From assembly GCA_029204225.1 (NCBI GenBank), contig CM055098.1:326501-390500 (forward strand): a DNA stretch of 64,000 nucleotides, read 5' to 3'. Shown here in pieces: positions 35,501-47,500 of this stretch (positions within the stretch are counted from its first letter, which is position 1; every line of letters begins with the position of its first letter). The stretch comes from Diphasiastrum complanatum. Its lineage: Eukaryota > Streptophyta > Lycopodiopsida > Lycopodiales > Lycopodiaceae. The position numbers and the translations under genes were made by a program. Below the pieces are notes generated by a model. It was not told where the DNA came from. It saw only the letters and a program-made list of their open reading frames with translations, and searched no databases.

Positions 35501-38500
35501 CTAAATCCATATTGGGTCACCAAAAGTTACATAGGATCATCTCATAGGTCCAATCCGCACTAGGATGACTAGCACCAGTGCTGTCATGAAATAAATGCAA
35601 AATCTCCCTACACAGCTCTTTACTAATTGGAATGGGGAATTTGCCATTTCCTTTAACTATACCATCTGCCATGGTACACTTTAGGCAAGTGTGAGCAAAG
35701 AAATCAAAGCTCTCCTTCTGAGACTCTACTTGGCCAAGATTTACCTCTCTCACGACTTCGTTACAATAAACAATGAGGATCCTCTTGCTGAATCTATTTG
35801 ATCTTAGCAATTAGGTCATTCTCTATAACCAAAAAAGACATTTGATACAATATACGAGGTAATGCATCAGCCACATGATTTTCGGCACCTTTCCTGTACC
35901 GAATTTCCATGTGAAATTTTTACATCAATTCAGCCCACTTGCCTAATTGCAGAAATACATCAAAATGTTGTGGTCGGAGTATACAAACCCGCACCTCACA
36001 AATAATGCCTCCATACTTTCAAAGCATGGACAATGGCATACAACTCTTTTGAGCAAGGTTGAGCTTCTTGCTCTCAAAGGCCACTGGCCTACCCTCTTGC
36101 ATCAGAATTGTCCCAACAACGACATCACTCGCATTCATGTCTATGACAAATAGTTTCTGAGGGTCTACAATCTTTAACATGACAAAGTCAGCCATAGCTT
36201 GTTTCAAAGCGTCGAAACTTCGTTGCTGAACTTCCATCCACTTATTATTCTATAGCATATTAGTTAAAGGTGTAGCCATGTGTGAATAACCCCACAAACC
36301 TTTGCAATAAAACCCCACCAATCCAAGAGAGCCTCTTGGTACCATCAAGTCTATAGGTACAGGCCACGAAAGGAGAACAACAACTTTCCTTGGACTCGGT
36401 CCTTTTAGCTAACACGATAAAACTCAAATACGCTATCTCTTGTTCTCATTAGCAAACAAGATTTTATCCCTCAGGGTGGACAAAACAGTTCTAAGGTGAG
36501 TTACAATGCAACACAACACCACAACTGTAAACCAAAACGTCATCCATAAACGGTCTAAGTACATCATTTATTAACATCATACATGGCGTTTGTCATTTTG
36601 AAAGGTGTAACAAAAAGTCAAAGTGACCAATACAAGTTCTAAAGGCAGCCTTATATGCATGCCCTTCACGAACTCTAAGGTAGTGATATCCATTGTCAAA
36701 CAACTTTGTTAAAATAGTAGCGCCATACAATACCAGATCACCAATATGAGGAAAATGATATCAATGCTTGACAAACTCCTTGAACATTGGGCGTCCCATA
36801 CCGTCCTTTGCCCCCTGGGGAGTTCAAGTGTTGATAAGCCCACACACATACGCCATGACCCGTCTGTTGGTCTAGATTACTAAGTAAGTCAATTTGTTCT
36901 TGCCATATGTTACTTTTGCAACCAGCAGTAATCATATCAAACAAAAACAAAAGCACATATACTTATAGCGAACCTCGACACTCACAACCTTGAAATTATG
37001 ATTTAGATGGTGATTGGTTCATACTGTGTGACATTATAGCATTCCATTTGTTATGGTTTAGATTTAGTTTTCTAATTAGTTGCATATACTATTTGAAGAC
37101 GTTCGTAAGCTCCTTGATACCCACATCTGTGACGTGTACCTTTTCAATCTTATGTACCTTTGGGTACCAGAATGACATCAGGGAGCTTTCTTTCTTTCTA
37201 TTAGCTGTGTGGACCTTGACAGACACAATGGGTATCGATATACTTCCTAGGCGATTCAATTCATTCTACTTTCAGAAGTTCAAATTGAGCTCTTGCCAAA
37301 CATTCCAAAAAATTTGTTCTCATAATCCTGAAAATAATGCGGAAAAAGGGAGATAATCTGAAAATTGGAAACCTTAGAATTTTACTTTAATCTAGAAGCG
37401 ATTTGAAAGCCAAAGAATTGATATTTTTTGAACTATACCATACTGTACATTGAAAAGAAACCGTTGAAGGGAAGAAATACATAAAGTTCTTTCAAAGCAA
37501 GTAGCACACTAAAGGAATAGGACGCTTCAAACACACATATCTCTGTGCTATGGCATGAGTAGGCCCATAACCTGTAAGTATGTAAGAGTATCTGTGAACA
37601 CACTCTTACATTTCTACAATGAAATTTGGAGACGGGAACAAATGGCTATGGCATGAGTGGGCCCATAACCTGTAAGTATGTAAGAGAATCTGTGAACACA
37701 CTCTTACATTTCTACAATGAAATTTGGAGACAGGAACAAATGGCTGAGCAATTTTTTAAGAGCCCAAGCTCGCAAACATTCATTGTGTACAAAACTCGGT
37801 TCACAAGAAATGCAAGGTGCCTTGCAATTATCACAATAACAATACTGGACTTAGGCAAACAGACTGAACACTTGGACACTCATAACGTTAGCCCATGGTG
37901 TCTTGCCTTTATATTCCTGCACTGTTATAATTCAAGAACTAATGCCCAAACTGCTACCTCAAACAGTTGAGATGTTTAGTTAGCCAGTAAGCGTTGAGGT
38001 GAAAGAGTAACTGGGGCATCTGGTTGACGAATTACTCCAATATTTATTTACATAGGCCAAACTAGAAGATGAGCTTGTGTTTGCTTCGACAGGTAAATTT
38101 TAAGATTGGCTTGATGAGAGGCAGCATGTGTGTTCCTGATCCTTTCTGGTTTTTAACAATTTTGACACCTGCCGCATGAATATTTTGCAGTCAGATGTTA
38201 GGCTCTCTATTGGAGGGCACTTTGTTTCAATCATAAACCCTATTAAAAAAACTTCGAACAGCACATAGTTCTGAACCCTCCTTCATTATTTATTGCAGCA
38301 ATTGTGGTGGGGATACTATGCAGACACTGCTGCAAGATGAGGTCGCAAGCTGTTCCTTGAAAGCAAATTTACAATCACCTTGTAGCAATAAAGAAGGTAG
38401 GAAGAAGAATAGGTTCTGTTTGCAAGGGAGAAACTTGTTCAAACAAGTGAGGCTTTCTACTTCTCATTGGATCACTTCTGGAGTGGTGTGTCAACCACAA

Positions 38501-41500
38501 TTTTCACTCACTCCAACAGCGTCTTCCGAAGAGGGCCCCACAGTAAATGGTAGTTGCTGCACTAAGCCCGAAGACCAATGGTTAGAAGTCAGTGCAAGAT
38601 ACGAAAAACATTTCAAAGGCGGAGTGGAAGGTACAAATTTGGCCCAGGCCTTGCATGAAGGGGCACGAATGTTTCAGCTTGCGATTGAGGAACAAGAATC
38701 ATTGACAAGGGGTTCGTGGTTAGTGAAGCAGTGGATAGACTTCGACAAGAAAGCTTGGATAAAGTTGCTGTCTTATCAGGTTGGGTACTTCCAAGTTTTT
38801 ATCACCTATTTCTTGTCATCTTGTAAGTTCATGTGACTCTGCTCTCAGAATTCTTACGAAGGATTGAAATGCAGGCAGCAGTATATGCATTATTGCAAGC
38901 TGCGATTGAAATTGCTGTTCGTGGAGAAGGGAGGGACAGAGATGCTCATGTATTTGTGCAGCGAAGGTTGGAAAGTATTCACTTTTAACTGTTCACACAA
39001 ATAAACATTCTGTTGTGGGTTATACAAAGTGCAATGCATCGAACAGACCATTTTTCTACTTACCTTTTGACAATTGAACTAAATGGTAATTGGAATATTT
39101 GAATTTCATGTGCTCTAGAATAATACAAGTGGGTCTGCTGCAGATCTTACTAGACAGGTTCAAATGGTGCTAATGCTAGAATTACGAAGTGCCTGATCAC
39201 CTTGTCTTCTTTTTGTCCGCCGCAGTCTCTCACACCAATGTCTTCCACTGGAGGCATCAATCAGGGAACATTTGTCTTCTCGGGATCCTGCTGCAATTGA
39301 GTGGCTGTGGTCACAGCAGCTTCCTTATGCTGTATCAAATTTTGTAAACCTATTGGAGAAATGCCCTTGCTTTGCAGCAGTCACCTCGCCGTATGTTTCT
39401 TTTTTGCTTTTACTTAAGATTATTCATTGCACTTCAGATCAATATACTTATCTCATTTGTCAGGTGTGTGGCTATCTTATATATCTATTTGTGTCAGAAG
39501 TTGGGAGAGTGCTCTTAGTCCAAGCAAGGCAAGTGATGTAGGTCTGGTAACTCTAGCAATCAGCTGCAGTGGAGCAGCATTAAAATTGGGAGCAGCAACA
39601 CTTTCATGTCCTCCTTTTTCGGCAACTTTGCATGAAGAAATAGGCCGTTTGATGCATCTACTTGCAGATCTTGTTAAGATGGATGACGTGTATGCCTTCT
39701 GTTCTAGCCTTGAATTGAGGCGGGAATTTCTTGTTTATTTTGGTTCAAGAGCATCTGCAGCTGTTTGCAATCAAAACAGGAGAGGAGAGAGAGCATTTTG
39801 GGTTAATTTGGCTCAACAGCTCTTAAGAGGTGCAATTATTCGAGAAGGGGTGCGCTCTAGGTTGAACTTTCACGATGTCACAGAGGTAACACTCTCTGCG
39901 GTGTTCTTAAAACCCATTCGGTTGGCATGCAGCAAGGAGATTTGTTATATAGATCGGGATTTGCTCATCTGGAATGAATTTTCATGGAAATGTAGAGTGT
40001 GTTGTATGATGCTATATTGGCTACACAATGGCATTGGTTGTAATAACTTCAGATATTGTGTAGTAGTTCACGTGGTTCTTAACGGCCAGAATTTTTCATC
40101 TCAATTCAATCAGCAAAGAGTGTGAAACAAAATGCATATTTTAGCTAATTGATAAATGTGGAATTGTTTCAGAGATCTCAAATCAAGATTCCAGAGACGC
40201 AAGGGCTGTATGAGGTGTTCATCATTGCATTTATTCTCAGCGCCACATGCTAACCTATTGGTGTTCTGACTGTTGTCTTGGACCATAGTTGTTCTAAGAC
40301 CTTTTAGGAAGCAGCGTTGTTCTTGATGGTTTTCTGACCATGCTCATAGTTATGAACTAAATCACAGATTTTAGTATCAATGCAGCATAAGTTGACAATA
40401 CATGAAGCAATCTAGCAATCTCTCACAAAGAATCATAAAGAAAATCACAAATCATCAATCGCTAAAGCCCTACAAGCAACATAATGAAACAAAGTGAAGC
40501 CTGAGGACTCGGCTAGTGTTGTAAAGTAGGACTTAATCAAACCCATGGAGTGCTTTACTGACGTCTATCCCGATGTCTGTCTGTGACTGGGATATGTGTC
40601 TCGTCCTTCAATCTGGCATCTGTATCATCTGTAGGTCTCTGTCGGCGTCTAGATAAGGAATATGTGATAGTAGTCTGGGTATCCATACTGATCTGGTCAT
40701 TGGATAAGTCACGTCTCAAAATTATCATCTCTCGTATCGTCAATGCAACATAGCGAGGATCCTCATATGTGATCAAAGCCTGAAGTGACCCGGGGGAATC
40801 CTGATATAGGCAGTAGTATCATCCTCTAATCTCGTAATAGGCAGGACATCTAAAAATGAAATGATCCTCATCCTCAATCTCTCCAAGTGAGCACAGCTGA
40901 CATACGCAGGGTGTGCCTTGAAAGCAGCCCGTCTCAATATGCAGTCGATGTGATGAGACCCTGAATAAGACAACCTGTACAGTTTGTCTCCATAAAGATG
41001 GATCTATAGTAAAGGGGTTTCACCCCAAGCTGCTCATCCCAAACCCTATGAATATAGGATCTGTAAATAAACTGGTGGATATAGTGATGTGGGCCCTCTG
41101 GAAGTGACGATAAAGAAATACCAATAAAGTCCATAGCCATCCAGGCTGAGAATACCATGGGAGATGAGATCCCTGGCTGTGGAGTAATTGCGATGAGGTA
41201 GGAGTTGCATAAGAATATCTAGACTCTCTGCTATCCATATGTGTCAGTCTATGGAGAAAAATAATGATATGAAAAATAACCTCAACCTGTAGTGGAGGAA
41301 CTTCAAACTCTGCAAGTATAATCTGATGAGGAACGGACGGGTTCGCTTGAATCAGACGTGAAAGAATACATCTAGATGTCTCTGTAACCCCTCTTTGGAG
41401 CGTGACATGAGTACAACATCATCGGCATAGAGCAGAATCGAAATAAGTAAGTCGCATGGAGTACATTCCTCACCTCCATCCTGCACAATCATCCGCTCCG

Positions 41501-44500
41501 ACTCATCGATATAAAGTCCAAACAAGGTAGGGGATAGGGAGCATCTTTGCTCACTTTAATGGTGCTATAAACCTGCTAAGGTATGCCCTCCTCAGAACAG
41601 AAACAACCTATCACTCTTTCATATAGACTCATAATCGCCAAGCTTGTATCTGAGTGGAAGCCAAGATCTCTGGAACAAAGCCAAAGGCCTTACGGAAATC
41701 GACAAAACAACAGTATGCAAGAGGTGTTTTTTAGATTACAATTTTAGACAAGAATATCTTGTTCAATAAGCTTACTCTATATCGTCTCTTCATCCTAAGA
41801 TCAAATTTTCTGATTTTGTAAACTTTCAATCATTGTTCTAAGATGCAACTTATTTTGGTTCTATTGATAACGTTTTGGTCTCAGTGGATGCTAGTAAAAT
41901 ATCATCTCATGTTATGTTCTCTCTTTATACTTCATAAAATTTGTTTTTGCACAATATGCTCCATTCACATGTTTTTGTATCTTTGCACACAAGCTAATCC
42001 CCAAGTATCTGAATCATGATTAACGATTAACACAAAAGTTGTTTTCAACGAACTTTTATGTACGTGCGCACAAAAGTGTGCATCAAGCCCATGCTCACTT
42101 GTTGGGGAGTAACTCTTGATAGATTTTTCAATGATGGACATGTTGCTATGGTCATAAATAATTTTTTGGAGTAGACCCTCGTAAAAACTATAGTGAAAGA
42201 CGTGGTATTACAAAGTCACATTTGAAAATATTAAAGTTTGATTAATACCCCCGCAAGTTTGACACAACATATCTTGCTTGCAATCTGCTCAAAGTAATTG
42301 ACTCAATTTTTTTAATCGGTAAATGTATAGATGAAGAACATGTGTGTGAAAAGATTTGATGATATTTGTTATAGTTAGTGAGATATGCATTTTAGTGCTT
42401 GAAATGCACACTTCTGTGGGCATGTTGTCACAACTCTAGTGTTAAGTCTCTCTAATAGGCACAAAGTGTTCTATGTAGGAAATCAAGTGGCCAAGTTTAA
42501 TGCTTCACGCATTGATAGTTGAAGTAGAAGCCATGGTTAGTTTGTAGTTAGTTATCCGTTGCTCCCTATATTCTCTCTACTGAACTACACATTATAATGA
42601 GTCCTCTAAAGTCCTATTTTATTTGCTGCTTTTTCATATCTTAGAACTAGTCGGTGTATGTGTTTTAGTCGTTACTTAATGATCAACCTCCTATTTATGA
42701 GGCACAATTCAGATAACATAATGCTTTTTGGAATTTCAAGTTTTATTCACATTTTTTTCATTTAGAAACTTTGAGAAACTGAATTTTTTTTGGAAAAGAA
42801 TGTTTATAATTATCATTTTTAGTCAGTCAATGAGTTGCTTGAGTGGATTTTTTGCTGATATATATGATTAAATAACTCTAAGACCATAGCTGTGAAGTGC
42901 AGGCCTTGGAAAAAAATTTGGCGATTTTCGGATTTTTTGCGGCTCTTGGAAGAAGAACTCGTTCATTTATATCAAGGAAGGGTGTTTCAAAACCACATGA
43001 GTCACTAGTTAGTTTACTCAGGTATGCACCTTGAATTTGTTTAGAAAAATAAGTATTTCAATCAAGTAAGATGACAAGCATTTTCTCATTGACCCACAAT
43101 GTAAGAGTCCTTATGTTGAATGATTGCTACAGATATTTTGAAGGTGGAAGTGTCCTCTTCTACCCAAAGTTTGCTAATCTAACCATATATCAACTTTTTA
43201 TCGAGGTTCAATCCTGTTCCCATTTGCTACGTTACTAGCAAATCATGAGTTAGTTATGTTGTATGTATTTGCTTAGTTTACCTGGTTGTGAGGTAAACCT
43301 CGTTTTTAACTTTTTGATGCATTAAGAGATTTGTATTTCTTCAATTGACGTAATTGGAATGTTTATTCAGGTTGTTTGTGAGGAATTGGAATGGCTTCCA
43401 TTTTATTCGAATGAGGAATTATCAACACCTAGGCTTGATGCAAAGGAAAAAGGAATTCAAAAGCTTAGTAAAGTGGAGGGAGAGGCAATTTCAAAGGCAC
43501 TTGAAGTTTGTTCCAATTGGGTTGAGGCTTTTATGAACCATAATGATTGGTTAGACCAATCTAGTGGGATACAAGCATCTAAGTTTCTTCTCAATAGGTT
43601 TGGATAACATCCTTTCTAAGATAGTTTTACATTCACCGTTCTTGTCCAACTAGTCATGTTGCTAGGGAATGAGCATTTGTTGGCCAATGACACTTTTCAT
43701 GATGCTTAATGAGGCATAGATGTTCACTCATACATGTGGTTCTTATAATTGATTCGTTAGTGAGTTGCGCTTACAAAGGTGTTATGGGCTGCTCAACCCA
43801 ATGGATAACACTAGAGATGACATATCTAGGTAAGTTGGTTCCTAGCTACAAAGATTTTCTTATCTATTTAAATTTTTTTTGAAAAAATATGTGCAGTTTA
43901 ATTACATGTGTTACATCAATCCCAAATCCCTGACAACATGATTTTTTTTATCAATTTTGTAGGGGCTGTGTGAGAGAACTTGCAACTAGCATTGATAAAA
44001 AGTCAAAAGAGAATATGTTTAGAAGTCATGAAAGAAATGCCATTGTTGATGACTTGGGCTGGAATGCATCTTACAACGAACCTTCGTGGATTTGGATTGA
44101 GAAGAAACAAGAAGAAAAAAAAAGAATAAGAAAGGAAAGCTCAATGATTTCTAAAGCGGAGATTCCATTGGATGGTAGAAGCTTTGAAGATATGGAAACA
44201 CAATTTAGGTTGTTTGACGAGGTCAGTTAGAAGCAAATTGTTTGTAGTATCATTAATTTTCAATTTTTTTGCTTAGCTAGGATATGCTTGAAGACAATAC
44301 AAATTTTTATTTTGACCCATCACAATAATTTCTTCATGCGCAGTTGATTGATTAAATAAACGTTTTCAAGGTTAATTGGTGGCTAAGCTGCCTCAGAACG
44401 GTGTTCTGGGACCCTACGTTTCGTAACCCTGGAAGCCGTTCCAAAAAAATTGCAAATTTTTTTATTTACAGCCGCGATGCCCCATTTTTAGTGCACTAGT

Positions 44501-47500
44501 GTTGGATGCAAGAACATTGTCGAGAGAGGAATAGGTGGCCAAATGGGTAGTGTGAGGACTCTATGCGGAGGCCATGATGATTGCAAGGTGAATGTAGCAC
44601 TTAGAAGAGGGCAACAATGATTACGTGCGGTTTTCAAGCAAAGCAACTTCTTGGAGTTTGTTTTCACCCTTTTTATCCTTGCCTTGTTTGGAGGCTATAG
44701 TGCATCATTTTGAGTGATTCATGTTGCTAAGATTGGCCATAGAGTTGATAGGGAGAAAGTGATAGCATGTTCCCAGCTTCTTTATGCATAGGTGGTCACT
44801 ATGAGCATTCAAGTGGTTGGTGTGCATGTGTGCATTTTGCATTGGCTTTTTTCTAGGTTTTGGCGTTAGGGCTTAGGGATATAGGGTAGGTCTTAGGCGT
44901 CCATTGGCATTACGGAGGGCAGTTCTAGGCTTGTTTTAGCTCCCTTTTTCCACCTATCCACTTTCCATTGAATTTTTGACCTTTTTCATTTTATTGCGTC
45001 TGTAGGGTTTCTATAGCCATGCCTGTGGTGGGACGAGACGTGTGGTCGGAGGTGGATCTCTTGGAGGGAGACACCGTAGTTTTTATAGGTTCAAGTGCAC
45101 GCAGATGGCGTTGCTTGTTTTGGGTGCCACCTTTGCAGCACAGTGACGAGGATTAGAGCACACTTGCTTGGTTTGACTAGGCCAGATGGGCGAAACATGG
45201 GCATTTCACCATGCGTGGCAGTTCCTGTACTTGAGCGAGAGCGCCTACTGAGCACATATGGGGGAGCAACAACAGCGACTGGGTGCAGGATACAAATCGG
45301 TGGGCAGTTAGGTTCTATTGGCACAAGATCAGGGGCTGCCGGTAGTGGGGCAGGGCCATCACAGCCTAGTTCATCAGCAACAGGCCCATTATGGCCTCCA
45401 TCATCAGCAACAACAACAACAGGGCCTAGTCCATTAGTATCAGGGCCATCACGCAATTCATCAGCAGAGCCAGACCCAGATCCATCACGGCCACCATTAG
45501 CCATAGCAGCAGGGCCATCATCAACAGGAGAGGCTTTTCCATCAGGGAAGTCAGTTGGGGGAGGGCCTACTGAGGGTAGTGGCCCAGGTTCAGCATAGGG
45601 GACAGTTCCTACGGTAGCTATGGGAGGTGTTGGGGAGAGAGCACAGGGTGGAGAACAAGCACGCCCTAGAGTCAGGTCACGACCACAGGCAGCTACATAG
45701 GACAAGGCGGGCAGATATCGACTACCACAGTGCCTGCAGGGTGGCAGCGGACACACCATGAGGCAGCCACTAGACTTACACGCTAGTTTTTATGCCACTA
45801 ACAAACTCGTAAAGATGTGCATCTTTGTGCCTAGAATTTTAACCACTGACAAATTTGTGACGACGTGCATCTTTGTGCCTAAACAGGTTAAAGAGAATAT
45901 CAAGACATAAATTCACGTATTACTTTCTTTGATGAATACTGGCCACTAGACCCCTATTAAAAAATCAATTGCAATTAGTTAGAAGACATTGGACCAAGTA
46001 GGATCCTGATGGTGGCTCTAGAATCAAATGGTGATGTAATGAAAACACTTATTCTAGATTCATATAAGGTTGTCCTCATTATGCTCATAGCTCCCCCAAC
46101 TCAACAACGCCATCTCAAGAGGCATCCACACCCCTGAGAAATACTTTGCCTAGCGGACATGAAACCAAGATGTTGATAATAGGTCTACAACTAATATCAA
46201 TCCACCCATCTGATAGAATAGAGCAACCATATGTGGCCCAGGCATGTCGGATGGGGCTGAGCTCTCTCATGATGCATGCATGCTCCTCTCTCAAATGGCG
46301 AGTACGAAGAGCCTCGCGTGTGGGGGGTCTCCAACTGGCATCACAAGCTGCAATCTCCCTCAACACGTCACGAAAGATAGTGGTGTCGGCCAAGGAAAAT
46401 GCAAGGTAGCCACCATAACCCTCAAATATTATAGGTGTGTAGGAAATTATTATTCTTTACATGGTTGTGAGAGGAAATGCCTTAGTGGCTATAGGACAAT
46501 CATGAGCACATTCTATTATAGCAATATGTACTTGATTTGTTAGGGTCCAACAAGGGATCAAATATGACCTTGAAAGTTCCAATCAACAACATACTCAATT
46601 GACTGTTAGATACTATGTTGATCGATGATCAAGCTATGTGTCTAGCCTAAGGTGAGTCAATGGTGAAACCAGTGGCAAGACGATGGGCTTGTCTGGCAAG
46701 TGCTTAAGAATAGAGGTTGTCGATGATTGTCATGGACCTAGCCTTTATGATTGGGAGTAGGTGCACTATGTTCAAGGCTAATTAATGGGGTCTTCGGCCT
46801 AGGTGCACATGTGACACCATTAGTATTTGTGATAATTTACACGTGTGGGAATGCCCTAAAGTGTGAATATGATCTGCTAAGCAAAGCTTTTGCACTTTAG
46901 ATCAACTATTTATTGAAAACCAAGATCAATTTCAAAGAGGCAAATCTACATGCATACATTTATAACCAAAAGTGTTTCACACATGTGGAAGCTTATCATG
47001 AAAAAACTAAGGCAAAATAAGCTCCTCTCCTCGGGTAGAGATAGAATAGACCAATTTTGCACTTTGGTAGAGAAAGAGAAAATACACACAAAATTGAGAG
47101 ATCTCCAAATTGACTAAAAAACTCACATTAGATTATGATAGAAATGAAGAGTAGATATAGAACTCGTGGAGATCCATGCTTCAATCCTATTGGACCCCTT
47201 AAACATAGCCTCTCTAATCCTATTGGATGTATGATGCAACATCCCTCACTTTTGATCGGACCCTTACAACACATCTCACTCTTATGATTGGACCCTTTGA
47301 CTTTTACCACCACGTAGGGTTCATCACTCATCAAACCTAAACTTGACATGTGTAAGCAACCTAACTAGCTCGAGTTTGTCATCTTTGACTTTTGGTCAAA
47401 TCAACACAAAACAAGTGTACGTGACTTTTTACCAACAAAGGCCAAATTGGCCCTATCCACTTATGACACCTAGATGCTTGACCATAAAATTTTATGACAC

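Noticed and set aside
39464..39497. Alternative acceptor TTTGTCAG for exon 5
   Set aside because: Reading from there in the required phase meets a stop within 20 codons.
40172..40213. Possible extra exon between exons 5 and 6
   Set aside because: It has splice-like ends and an open frame, but inserting it would interrupt the conserved join ..VTE|ALEKNLAIFGFF.
45091..45759. 222-codon Pro/Gly-rich ORF on the minus strand
   Set aside because: It mirrors the GC-rich low-complexity linker of the plus-strand BED fragment and has no recognisable domain.
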